From a bacterium (GTDB lineage: Bacteria; Verrucomicrobiota; Kiritimatiellia; UBA8416), in contig JAIFLS010000020.1 in NCBI GenBank assembly GCA_020048935.1, positions 1 through 16,190 on the forward strand: a stretch of DNA of 16,190 bases, given 5' to 3'. The notes below the pieces were generated by a model. The model did no database searches. It was not told the origin of the DNA and saw only the letters and a program-made list of their open reading frames with translations. The position numbers and the translations under genes were made by a program. Numbering within the stretch: position 1 is the stretch's first letter; each line of letters begins with the position of its first letter. This document shows positions 1 to 6,125 of this stretch, piece by piece.

Positions 1-119
1 GAAGTAGGTTTCCGCCATGGGATTTCACGCCATACATGAAACACAGCCTCGGTGCCGGGCTCTCAAAAGAGTCAGCCCGAAAACGCACACCACCGACTGG
101 CAGTTGCACATATCTGGCT
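1..119 (+). repeat. R1 repeat, copy A
   Basis: First copy of a repeat seen four times near full length and once truncated. It has a leader ending TAGGTTTCCGCCATGGG, then a reading frame MGFHAIHETQPRC followed by LKRVSPKTHT, and ends at CATATCTGGC. Copies at 411-520, 2225-2350 and 4745-4857 share most bases. The TAGG about eight bases before the ATG recurs at 2230 and 6174 and could be a ribosome binding site. Unlike copies B and C, this copy is not followed by Rhs-core sequence. Its similarity stops at CATATCTGGC, which suggests a discrete repeat edge. Seen directly; the function is unknown. Confidence 0.85.
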
Positions 120-136
120 GGAGAAACGCGCGATGA
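17..136 (+). pseudogene. Rhs-tip leader remnant (39 aa) without core or effector
   Basis: The R1 frame opens at ATG 17 and runs 39 codons before TGA at 134-136. It carries the same N-terminal peptide as the Rhs-tip proteins at 415 and 2242 (LKRVSPKTHT, then QLHISG), but after ISG it leaves homology and stops. The next small ORF overlaps its stop as ATGA. It is most likely the stump of a cassette whose Rhs core and effector were replaced by the small pair at 133-443. Translation is possible, because the leader matches that of the longer tips, but a function for 39 residues is doubtful. Confidence 0.5.
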
Positions 137-198
137 GGTATATCGAGATAGAAGTTGATAATCCATTAAGATGGTTTGAAAGGGTGGTGCAGAAATGA
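133..198 (+). CDS. very short ORF, first member of a small overlapping pair
   Basis: ATG 133 overlaps the preceding stop (ATGA), and its own TGA at 196-198 overlaps the next start (ATGA). The 21-residue product (MRYIEIEVDN, then PLRWFERVVQK) matches no family I know. The double ATGA coupling is the only argument that it is translated. It could be a truncated toxin or partner whose body was lost, leaving only the 3' neighbour intact. Low confidence. Confidence 0.25.
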   Translation: MRYIEIEVDNPLRWFERVVQK

Positions 199-443
199 GC
201 ACACAGACATTGGAACCTTGCAGAGTAAAGAAACGGGGCATGGAGGCTTTGACGCGCGAGCTTGGTGCCGCCGGTATGGTTCAGTTTATGCAGCAGTTTT
301 CCTCGGGGCATGGAGATTACGCCAAAGATCGTCGCAAGGTCTTGGATGGCTTCAGCGTTGATGATGTATGGAACGAGATCAAGAGAAAGCAAAAATTATT
401 GTACGGTTCTCCCCATGGTCGCCTTCGTAAACAACCAGCCTAA
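195..443 (+). CDS. conserved-looking small protein, possible antitoxin-type partner
   Basis: An 82-residue protein with the pattern KKRGMEALTRELG, MVQFMQQFSSGHGDY and a C-terminal helix EIKRKQK. I recall similar small bacterial proteins (GM.AL..ELG..G..RFLQQF, then GDYT..R) encoded beside toxin-antitoxin-type genes, but cannot name the family or its partner. The start overlaps the upstream 21-aa ORF as ATGA. The last nine or so residues are read from the beginning of R1 copy B and overlap the next gene by 29 bases out of frame. The natural stop was probably lost when R1 joined here. Role as an antitoxin is inferred only from size and context. Confidence 0.55.
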   Translation: MSTQTLEPCRVKKRGMEALTRELGAAGMVQFMQQFSSGHGDYAKDRRKVLDGFSVDDVWNEIKRKQKLLYGSPHGRLRKQPA

Positions 444-520
444 GCCCCGTTTCCGGCCTCTCAAACGAGTCAGCCCGAAAACGCACACCCCCGACCGTCA
501 CTTGCACATATCTGGCCTGA
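411..520 (+). repeat. R1 repeat, copy B, with Rhs-core continuation
   Basis: This copy diverges in its first 35 bases (ATGGTCGCCTTCG instead of ATGGGATTTCACG), then follows the shared sequence through CTCTCAAACGAGTCAGC to CATATCTGGCCTGAG. It leads directly into the Rhs core. The R2-type leader found before copies C and E is absent; the 3' end of the 82-aa gene precedes it. Confidence 0.85.
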
Positions 521-1431
521 GACTTTACAGCCCCACGCTCGGCCGGTGGATCAACCGGGATCCGATCGAAGAAGAAGGCGGCTTGAATGTGTATGGGTTT
601 GTGGGGAATAGAACGCCATGGGCACTTGATTACTTAGGACTATGGACTCCGGTTCAACACACAGAGACCAGTCAATATGGTACTTCTTGTGCAACTTCGG
701 ATGATTTCACGTTATTCAGTATTAGTGAAATGATGAGATTAGATTATCAGGATGCTCTTGGAAATAACGGCTGGTTACGTGACGCAAATGGACAGCCCGT
801 TACGACAATTGAACCAGGAAAAACCTATCGCGTTCCTAATACAATCTACATCACCTATGGAAATATGAGTGACGCATACCTCCCCATCGTTAGCATTGAA
901 GCGCAAGTGAAAAATAATCTTGCTGTTGCGGAGAGTGATTTTCGTAGTGCTGGATATCACGTTGTAAATTATAACAACGTCAGTAAGGACGGTATGACGA
1001 AAGCAGAGATTAATGCTGCGCTAGGCCAAGAATATATTCTGGGATGGGTTCACGGTGGTCATGGCAAGACGCGCGCCGTTATCAATGATAGCAGTTCCCC
1101 TTCTGTTTTGTGGGTCACAGGGGCTGTGGCACTCAAGGATGAGAATACAGGAAACTATATTTGGAAGAGTGAACATCCTGAATTGAATTGGTCCTATGAT
1201 ATATACCATGCGTATGTTGGCCATACTGCAGGGCATTTTAGCCCGCATCATAAACTTCGGTATGTTGTAATGTATGCATGTCGGGCGGGGGCTGGTAAAA
1301 GTGCATGGATGCAGCACGTTAGCTACAATGGAGTCTTGTTAGCCCCTATGTGGGATATTCCTGACGTAGCTTGGGACGGGCCTGCGTTGGATCGGTTCAC
1401 TGGTGGCGGCGGGAACGATTCAATTCCATGA
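415..1431 (+). CDS. stand-alone Rhs tip with caspase-like (clan CD) peptidase domain
   Basis: A 338-residue protein started at ATG 415, which matches the R1 start of the sister cassette. Residues 1-34 are R1. Residues 35-76 are the end of an Rhs repeat-associated core (LYSPTLGRWINRDPIEEEGG, then GFVGN and DYLGLW). The variable tip is about residues 77-338. It shows VAESDFRSAGYHVVNYNNVS, then YILGWVHGGHG (H213 or H216), and later RYVVMYACRAG (C289). A His-Gly-rich turn after one strand and Cys after another hydrophobic strand is the dyad layout of caspase, metacaspase and CHAT peptidases. The overall spacing agrees, but this is motif reading, not a search. It overlaps the next gene as ATGA, as toxin and immunity genes often do. 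There is no Rhs shell or export module, so it is an orphan tip or a free-standing protein. Confidence 0.75.
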   Translation: MVAFVNNQPKPRFRPLKRVSPKTHTPDRHLHISGLRLYSPTLGRWINRDPIEEEGGLNVYGFVGNRTPWALDYLGLWTPVQHTETSQYGTSCATSDDFTLFSISEMMRLDYQDALGNNGWLRDANGQPVTTIEPGKTYRVPNTIYITYGNMSDAYLPIVSIEAQVKNNLAVAESDFRSAGYHVVNYNNVSKDGMTKAEINAALGQEYILGWVHGGHGKTRAVINDSSSPSVLWVTGAVALKDENTGNYIWKSEHPELNWSYDIYHAYVGHTAGHFSPHHKLRYVVMYACRAGAGKSAWMQHVSYNGVLLAPMWDIPDVAWDGPALDRFTGGGGNDSIP

Positions 1432-2180
1432 GAAGACAATCCAAACGATATTTAATATTTTTAATATTGATGCCTCTTTTGGCGTGTATAGCTGTTACGG
1501 CATTTCATCTGGGGCCGTTGTATCGCGCCTCCGTGATTATAAAAGATGGCGGACAAGTCGCACGGACTTACTACGAACAGTCGATTGGGTGGCTGATTCA
1601 TCCAATGTATGTTGAAGGAGCTCAATTTGATCGTCTACCATCTTGGCACGGTTGGAAGGCTATTGTGGCATGTCCTCGTATTCGAGAACTCGACCTTAAC
1701 CGTGCATCTGCATCTAGTAGGGCACCTGATATTCTTGATGTGCGTCGCTTGCCGTCAAGCCTTGAAGTTATTCGATTGTGTAACGTCGTTCTGACACCTG
1801 TGAGTGCGAGATCCATTGAGCGGTTACCAAAGTTGCGAGGACTTGGGTTGTCCATGATACCTAAGGGTTCTGAATTTCCAGATTTTTCAAAGTGCCCTAA
1901 GTTGGAGGGGGTTTATTGCTCGTCAATGACAGTTAGCACTTCTTTCATGGGGGGGCTTTTGCGATCCCTTAGCTTGAAAGAGTTACTCTTCTATAATTGT
2001 GATATTGATGATTCAAGTCTTGGGCTATTACTAAAGCTGAAAGACAAAGGGATAAGGATTGACGCAAGTGATGAAGTCCTTCAGCGAATGAACGGGATGG
2101 GGGGCAAGTCTACTCATTCTCCACCTGAACCGCAGCAGCCCGGTGGAACAGGGTATGGGTGTGATGACGCTTCGGATTGA
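1428..2180 (+). CDS. membrane-anchored LRR-like protein, candidate immunity protein
   Basis: Starts at ATG 1428 inside the stop of the caspase-like tip (ATGA), so it is probably translationally coupled; 250 residues. Residues 8-27 (YLIFLILMPLLACIAVTAF) form one membrane segment or uncleaved signal. The rest has an irregular leucine-rich pattern: IRELDLN, SLEVIRLCNVVL, LPKLRGLGL, CPKLEGVYC, LKELLFYNCDI. Position right behind an Rhs tip makes it the expected immunity gene. A membrane anchor would fit a target outside the cytoplasm. The last 24 or so residues (PEPQQPGG to DDASD) are read from R2 and are shared with unrelated proteins. Specific binding to the toxin is inferred. Confidence 0.65.
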   Translation: MRRQSKRYLIFLILMPLLACIAVTAFHLGPLYRASVIIKDGGQVARTYYEQSIGWLIHPMYVEGAQFDRLPSWHGWKAIVACPRIRELDLNRASASSRAPDILDVRRLPSSLEVIRLCNVVLTPVSARSIERLPKLRGLGLSMIPKGSEFPDFSKCPKLEGVYCSSMTVSTSFMGGLLRSLSLKELLFYNCDIDDSSLGLLLKLKDKGIRIDASDEVLQRMNGMGGKSTHSPPEPQQPGGTGYGCDDASD

Positions 2181-2224
2181 CGCTGCCTGTGTTCTTAACT
2201 CCCGTCTTTCCGCGGGAGGCGCAA
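2119..2224 (+). repeat. R2 repeat, copy a
   Basis: Shared core CAGCAGCCCG, then CTTCGGATTGACGCTGC, then CCGCGGGAGGCG. It aligns closely with 6059-6175 and more distantly with 3848-4036 and 7855-8098. Its first part codes the C-terminus of the LRR-like protein, ending at the TGA inside GGATTGA. Its 3' end continues without a gap into the leader of R1 copy C, so R2 and R1 form one compound unit of about 230 bp. Confidence 0.8.
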
Positions 2225-2350
2225 ACGGATAGGTTTTGTCCATGGGATTCTACGCAACAAATGAGACGCAGCCTGCAAGCGTTCCAGCTCGCAAAAGAGT
2301 CAGCCTGAAAACGCACACCCCCGACCGGCAGTTGCACATATCTGGCCTGA
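2225..2350 (+). repeat. R1 repeat, copy C
   Basis: Leader ACGGATAGGTTTTGTCC, ATG at 2242, then the shared R1 body, which ends at CATATCTGGCCTGAG. It runs into Rhs-core sequence as in copy B. The leader matches that at 6170-6185 almost base for base, which supports ATG 2242 rather than the TTG at 2236 as the real start. Confidence 0.85.
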
Positions 2351-3177
2351 GATCTTACAGCCCGGAGCTCGGGCGCTGGGTGAACAGGGACCCGATACAG
2401 GAACGGGGCGGGGTGAATTTGCTTATCTTTGTATCCAACGACGCCTTAACTCATTGGGATTACCTTGGTCAGGTTGCCAATGAAGATAAAGTACGATTTG
2501 TAACTCCAAGTAGCGATGGATCTGTTGGGCCAGGAGATCTGCGAGAGATACACTCAGCTTCCGAGGTTGCAGTTATTAAGAGTCCCTATCCTGACACCCT
2601 TATAAGTGGTGCAGCATTCGGGCATGGTTTTAGGCACAATAATAGGTGGCGCATGACAACGGGTGCTTATAACGCTCCTAGTCTTTTTTGGGACTGGATT
2701 ACTGGCAGACGGCATATGACCGTCTGCCAGATTGACGTTGTTCTTGCGATCTATGTGAATCCCAGATTGATGGGCAGAATAGATGCCCCCCCTGGTACGA
2801 TTGTGCAGGTGCAGAACCACAGCGAAGATGGAATAATGAGTGATGATGCTGGTTCGTGGTCTACCCCCATGTTCCTGACACCCGTAGGACCATTTCTGGC
2901 GCATGAGCGAGGACACGCTGAAGCCTTTTGGCGTTCACGAATGCCCGAGATGAAGCGTCGCCTGGCGAGTCACATTGGTACGACAGTGACGTCGTGGGAA
3001 GGTACGGTCGAAGCCACGGCTAATGATGTGTTTGGGAATGTTGGGATCTTAGACTCGGAAATGAGTGCCAATCTTGGTGAGTTCAACTGGTACTATGAAG
3101 AATACCGTGCTGGCCGATGGGCACCTAGTCCATCTCATGTTGTCGGTGACATTGATACGGCATGGAGGCGACTGTGA
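2242..3177 (+). CDS. stand-alone Rhs tip with HExxH zinc-peptidase-like domain
   Basis: A 311-residue protein. Residues 1-36 are R1 (KRVSLKTHTPDRQLHISGLR). Residues 37-76 are the Rhs-core end (SYSPELGRWVNRDPIQERGG, then DYLGQV). The tip begins near residue 77 and contains FLAHERGHAEAFW, an HExxH motif at 221-225 typical of zincin metallopeptidases. The third zinc ligand is not certain; E257 in TVEATANDV and E280 are candidates. The core is slightly decayed (LLIFVSNDALTHW where YGFVGNDP is usual). The gene is followed by an overlapping membrane-protein gene, the usual toxin-then-immunity order. There is no long Rhs shell, so delivery is unexplained. The core assignment is firm; the peptidase call rests on one motif. 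Confidence 0.72.
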   Translation: MGFYATNETQPASVPARKRVSLKTHTPDRQLHISGLRSYSPELGRWVNRDPIQERGGVNLLIFVSNDALTHWDYLGQVANEDKVRFVTPSSDGSVGPGDLREIHSASEVAVIKSPYPDTLISGAAFGHGFRHNNRWRMTTGAYNAPSLFWDWITGRRHMTVCQIDVVLAIYVNPRLMGRIDAPPGTIVQVQNHSEDGIMSDDAGSWSTPMFLTPVGPFLAHERGHAEAFWRSRMPEMKRRLASHIGTTVTSWEGTVEATANDVFGNVGILDSEMSANLGEFNWYYEEYRAGRWAPSPSHVVGDIDTAWRRL

Positions 3178-3926
3178 TTGCGTATCGTCCTTTTCTCGTA
3201 GGATTGAGCGTGCTCGTTGTGGCTTGTGCGGGGTTGTTTCTCGGCGGTCCCAGCCTAGTCTTTAGATTCCTATCTGTCTTCGATGGCGTACACGCGTTAT
3301 CTCTCGATGATGATGTCTATCCAGATGTAACCGGGGATTTTATAGTTAGAGTAGCTAGAAGATGGCACTTTGATCGTGCGCCGGTAGATGCCTTTGGTCC
3401 TGGTCATCGCGTGGCTTTGTATGGCAACTCCGACAGGTGGTATGTGCTTCCTTCTTTTACACCTGATGCGTTGCGGTGCTCGGCTGGTGCCGTACTCTGT
3501 GGCATTCAGCTTCGACGTAGTGATCTCGCTCTTTGGAACCCTTGGGACGGACAATGGGTGATGTCTGGCGTTGTGATGCTGCCAATTAGCGAGATCGGGA
3601 GTGTCCTAAGGTTGCGAATGACACCGTTGAATGTAGTTGATATTTTAGGAACTCCATTTGCTTCTACTTCTGCCAAGGTTTCAATGTACGATTCCTCCAG
3701 GGGGCCTTCAGAGCTTCGCTACGAACATCCTAACGGAACAATATTTGCAAGGTTTACTAATGACGAGCTTGTTCAGGTTGATTTATTGCCAGGGGGTGTC
3801 GGAATATGCGAAGGGGTTTTGTTGCTTGGGGGACCTGGCGAGGGCGGAGGGGCATCCCTCCATTCTTCAATTGAATACCAGGAGACCTCAGGAAGAGGGA
3901 ATGGGAGTGCTGCCGGTTCGGATTGA
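3162..3926 (+). CDS. membrane-anchored candidate immunity protein with BamE/SmpA-like tail
   Basis: Overlaps the HExxH tip. ATG 3162 gives 254 aa, and GTG 3174 (GTGA overlap with the tip's stop) gives 250 aa. The latter mimics the coupling of the other pairs. FLVGLSVLVVACAGLFLGG is a single N-terminal membrane segment. Near residues 145-205, LRMTPLNVVDILGTPFAS followed by LRYEHPNGTIFARFTNDELV recalls the SmpA/OmlA (BamE-like) fold, where a small domain starts with M(T/S).xxVxxxLG.P. That is a weak resemblance. The final residues HSSIEYQETSGRGNGSAAGSD-like are R2-encoded. Immunity function is inferred from position. Confidence 0.62.
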   Translation: MEATVIAYRPFLVGLSVLVVACAGLFLGGPSLVFRFLSVFDGVHALSLDDDVYPDVTGDFIVRVARRWHFDRAPVDAFGPGHRVALYGNSDRWYVLPSFTPDALRCSAGAVLCGIQLRRSDLALWNPWDGQWVMSGVVMLPISEIGSVLRLRMTPLNVVDILGTPFASTSAKVSMYDSSRGPSELRYEHPNGTIFARFTNDELVQVDLLPGGVGICEGVLLLGGPGEGGGASLHSSIEYQETSGRGNGSAAGSD

Positions 3927-4036
3927 TGTTCCTGTTTTAGCTGCCTTGCCCCGGCCCTCGCCGCTATCGCGGCAAAGGCTTCCACCTTCGTCCCGCAGAC
4001 CGGGAATACGGCGGACGAGACGGTGGACAAGCAGGG
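3848..4036 (+). repeat. R2 repeat, copy b (long form)
   Basis: It shares CATTCTTCAATTGAAT, then AGAGGGAATGGGAGTGCTGC, then GGTTCGGATTGAT with 7855-8098. The following TTAGCTGCCTTGCCCCGG and the GCTTCC and CCCGCAG blocks also match. The 7855 copy carries about 66 extra bases after GGATTGAT. This copy codes the tail of the preceding protein and then forms the upstream region of the PIN toxin gene. No R1 follows it. Confidence 0.75.
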
Positions 4037-4079
4037 GCTATGCGCGGTCTCCGCAGCTGTCGCGGCGATAATCCTGCGC

Positions 4080-4565
4080 TTGAGTTATTCCAAGGTTTAT
4101 ATTGAAACAACAGTGGTTAGCTACTATGCAGCCCGTCCGAGCCGGGATCTGGTCGTTGCCGCCAGGCAGGAGGAAACGCGCGCGCTATGGCCAAAATTGA
4201 TCAAGGATTATGACACGTATGTGTCGGCTCTTGTTTTTGAGGAGGCGCAAGCTGGTGATGAAGGGGCTGCGAAGAAAAGGCTTGAAGCGATTGCGCCCTT
4301 TCCGGTTCTGGATATTGACAACAAAGCAGAAGCTCTTGCTGCCGGTCTCTTGCAAGATAATGCGGTCCCAGTAGAGTATCCCGAAGACGCCATGCATATT
4401 GCCGTAGCTGCAGTGAACGGAATTGATCTGATTGTCAGTTTGAATTTTTCCCACATCAATAACCCTTTCAAGCGCGCCAATATTCGACAATCCGTCGAGT
4501 CAAGAGGCTACGCATGTCCTGAGATTTGTTCTCCCGATGAACTCATGGAGGTTGGAAATGAATGA
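4080..4565 (+). CDS. PIN-domain toxin, VapC-like
   Basis: A predicted ribonuclease of type II toxin-antitoxin systems. I place the start at TTG 4080, giving (M)SYSKVYIETTVVSYYAARPS, the usual beginning of this subfamily; the longer ATG 4023 start would add residues read from R2. Of 161 aa, the acidic PIN positions are E9, E54/E55 in LVFEEAQAGD, and D103 in YPEDAMHIAVAA. The conserved LIVSLNFSHINNP follows. The length is normal, and the frame is intact. It overlaps the antitoxin start by eight bases (toxin first), which is less common than antitoxin first but normal for this subfamily. No clear Shine-Dalgarno precedes TTG 4080. Confidence 0.85.
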   Translation: MSYSKVYIETTVVSYYAARPSRDLVVAARQEETRALWPKLIKDYDTYVSALVFEEAQAGDEGAAKKRLEAIAPFPVLDIDNKAEALAAGLLQDNAVPVEYPEDAMHIAVAAVNGIDLIVSLNFSHINNPFKRANIRQSVESRGYACPEICSPDELMEVGNE

Positions 4566-4743
4566 CCCAATTGTCGAGGAAGTCAGGCGGGCGAGGATGG
4601 AGCACACACGGCGGTTTCACGGCAATCTTGCCGCGATTTGTGCGGATTTGCGCAGGATCCAATCAAGCTGCGGCCACAAGGTTGTCCGTTTGCCGGCGAG
4701 GCCAGTGCACACTGTAACCCCCAGGCTTTGCGCTCAGCAGTGA
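4558..4743 (+). CDS. antitoxin partner of the PIN toxin
   Basis: A 61-residue protein, MNDPIVEEVRRARMEHTRRF, then NLAAICADLRRIQ and KVVRLPARP. This matches my memory of the small proteins encoded directly downstream of ET-type PIN toxins (DPIVEEVR..R..H...F..DL.AI..DLR). ATG 4558 overlaps the toxin gene by eight bases, so the two are translationally coupled. The last residues (VHTVTPRLCAQQ) do not look like the family and were probably gained when R1 copy D joined; the stop lies seven bases before that copy's ATG. Confidence 0.75.
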   Translation: MNDPIVEEVRRARMEHTRRFHGNLAAICADLRRIQSSCGHKVVRLPARPVHTVTPRLCAQQ

Positions 4744-4744
4744 G

Positions 4745-4857
4745 TCAAAATGGGATTTCACGCCACACATGAAGCACAGCCGCGTTTCCGGACTCTCAAA
4801 AGAGTCAGCCTGAAAACGCACACCCCCGACCGGCAGTTGCACATATCTGGCCTCCCC
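4745..4857 (+). repeat. R1 repeat, copy D
   Basis: A near-consensus copy: ATGGGATTTCACGCC, CTCAAAAGAGTCAGC, CCCCCGACCGGCAG, ending at CATATCTGGCCT. The GGATAGGTTT leader is missing, because the antitoxin gene ends immediately upstream. Sequence after CATATCTGGCCT is unrelated to the other copies. Together with copy A this marks the right edge of the repeat. Confidence 0.85.
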
Positions 4858-4929
4858 CGCCAGGGTCAGTCCGAGAAAATAGAAAATAGCCATTCTCCAG
4901 GCGCAGAAGAACAAGATCATAGTCGTTGA
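4750..4929 (+). pseudogene. Rhs-tip leader remnant (59 aa) joined to unrelated sequence
   Basis: Begins with the R1 peptide MGFHATHEAQPRFRTLKRVS and runs to HISGL, then continues PRQGQSEKIENSH to TGA 4927-4929. No Rhs core (no YSP..GRW, no NRDPI) and no effector domain follow. It looks like a cassette stump whose 3' part was deleted or replaced, parallel to the one at 17-136. A product of 59 aa is possible, but there is no leader or ribosome site in front of it. Confidence 0.5.
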
Positions 4930-5280
4930 TTATGTATTTGTTCATGGGGACTTAGTCGCGGACGGTGCCGGAATCCAGTGACTGCTCTTGCCCGATCCCT
5001 TTAGTAGCCCTTTGCCCGTATCTTGATCGTACACGGGGAAACGGAAGGATTATCATTGGGCGCATCTGCGAATCGTTGCAACTCTTAGAGGAGAATAGCT
5101 AATGTGGAATATTTCATAATCCTAATCGTAATCCTAATCCTAATCGCTATTCCTATGGCCATTTTGCAACGATTCGCAGATGCGCCCTTATCATTCGGTA
5201 TTTGATTTTCTTGTCTAACGGGAATAGGCTATCTGCGCTATGAGTGACTCCCTCGCCATAATATAGATGTTTATCGAGAA
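4930..5280. other. gene-free stretch holding a MITE-like element
   Basis: I see no credible coding sequence here. The first 120 bases are unassigned. The middle is the inverted-repeat element at 5058-5187 with its duplications. The last 85 bases lead up to the nucleotidyltransferase gene and must hold its promoter unless transcription comes from upstream. I could not pick a convincing -35/-10 pair. Confidence 0.6.
5058..5187. mobile_element. MITE-like element, 24-bp perfect TIRs, 8-bp target duplication
   Basis: Bases 5058-5081 and 5164-5187 are exact reverse complements over 24 bp (left end GGGCGCATCTGCG, inner edge GTTGCAA). Directly outside both ends lies the octamer TTATCATT (5050-5057 and 5188-5195) in direct orientation, the mark of a transposition event with an 8-bp staggered cut. 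The 82-bp interior has no gene. It holds a run of TAATCC/TAATCG hexamers (about 5117-5146). The element is too short to encode a transposase, so it must move in trans. Several insertion-sequence families make 8-bp duplications, and I cannot assign one. Confidence 0.82.
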
Positions 5281-5631
5281 ATGATGGCCAATATAAGGCT
5301 GGATGCAATGAAGCTTACACGAACAGAAAGGTCCGTACTCCGGAGTCTTGTCCAAACATTGAAGACGGAGCTTGGCGCGAAGCATGTTGTGCTCTACGGA
5401 TCGGCGGCACGTGGCTCCCTTGATAGGGAATCGGATATTGACCTTCTCGTTGTGCTTCCATTCGTCGACTGGGAAGTTGAAAAACGCGTCGGACGACTTG
5501 CCTTTGATGCGGGACTTGAGATAGATCGTGTTGTTTCAACGCTTTGCTTCAGCGAGGATGAGATCAAGCAATCCTTCCGGCAAACGTCGCCGTTACTGCA
5601 GAACATCCGCCGAGAAGGAGTCATGCTGTGA
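5281..5631 (+). CDS. MNT-type nucleotidyltransferase (antitoxin of a HEPN/MNT pair)
   Basis: A 116-aa protein of the minimal nucleotidyltransferase family. The motif GSAARGSLDRESDIDLLVV supplies the G40-S41 pair and the metal-binding D52 and D54. D82 in LEIDRVV is the likely third acidic residue. In the known HEPN/MntA systems such an enzyme AMPylates its HEPN partner and neutralises it. The downstream HEPN gene 20 bases away fits. Three close ATGs (5281, 5284, 5308) make the exact start uncertain. All catalytic residues are present, so it should be active. Confidence 0.85.
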   Translation: MMANIRLDAMKLTRTERSVLRSLVQTLKTELGAKHVVLYGSAARGSLDRESDIDLLVVLPFVDWEVEKRVGRLAFDAGLEIDRVVSTLCFSEDEIKQSFRQTSPLLQNIRREGVML

Positions 5632-5651
5632 CCGGTGAGGCTTCGTAACTT

Positions 5652-6125
5652 GTGTCGCGGCGCTTCGAGCAAGCAACCGAAACATTAGAGGCTGCGGTTC
5701 AATTGCTACATACCGGCCACGATCGTGATGCCATCAACCGTGCCTATTATTCGATGTTCTATGCGGGCTTGGCACTTCTTGCAACCCGAATGGTTGGAGC
5801 AAGCAAACATAGCGGAGTGATCAGCCTATTCGGCAAGCATTTCGTCAAGACCGGCGAGTTTTCCCCTGAAGCAGGGCGGCATCTTCGGGAAGCATTTGAT
5901 TTACGCCAGAAGAGTGATTATCGAGAGGACTTTGATCCCACCCATGAGCAAGCCGTCGAGATTGTCTCGCATGCAGGTGCCTTCCTCGAAGAGGCAAAAA
6001 AAGTGTGGGATATGCAAACGGTCTCGGACGTACTCCCGGGCGGAGGCTTCGCCTCTCGCCCTTCTTCATTTGAACTTCAGCAGCCCGCAGAAACAGGGAA
6101 CGAGAGTGATGCCGGTTCGGATTGA
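5652..6125 (+). CDS. HEPN-domain protein, toxin partner of the MNT
   Basis: GTG start at 5652, 157 aa. The HEPN signature is clear: HDRDAINRAYYSMFYAGLALL at residues 23-43, SKHSGVISLFGKHFVKTGEF, then LREAFDLRQKSDYREDF. This is the form with R-x3-DY (R85, DY at 89-90) typical of MNT-linked HEPN proteins. I do not see a clean Rx4-6H ribonuclease motif. Natural HEPN sequence seems to end near residue 121 (KKVWDM). The remaining 36 or so residues, ending ELQQPAETGNESDAGSD, come from R2 copy c, so the protein has a repeat-derived tail. Confidence 0.85.
   Translation: MSRRFEQATETLEAAVQLLHTGHDRDAINRAYYSMFYAGLALLATRMVGASKHSGVISLFGKHFVKTGEFSPEAGRHLREAFDLRQKSDYREDFDPTHEQAVEIVSHAGAFLEEAKKVWDMQTVSDVLPGGGFASRPSSFELQQPAETGNESDAGSD

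Noticed and set aside
4663..4920. Minus-strand hydrophobic ORF across the R1 copy D junction
   Set aside because: Most of it is the antisense of R1 and of the antitoxin gene; only the first 25 residues look membrane-like, not enough to call a gene.
5102..5116. ATG after a strong AGGAG-type ribosome site inside the first MITE
   Set aside because: The frame stops after five codons (MWNIS).
5117..5146. TAATCC/TAATCG hexamer run as a CRISPR or telomere-like array
   Set aside because: Only about five short units without spacers, wholly inside a MITE-like element.
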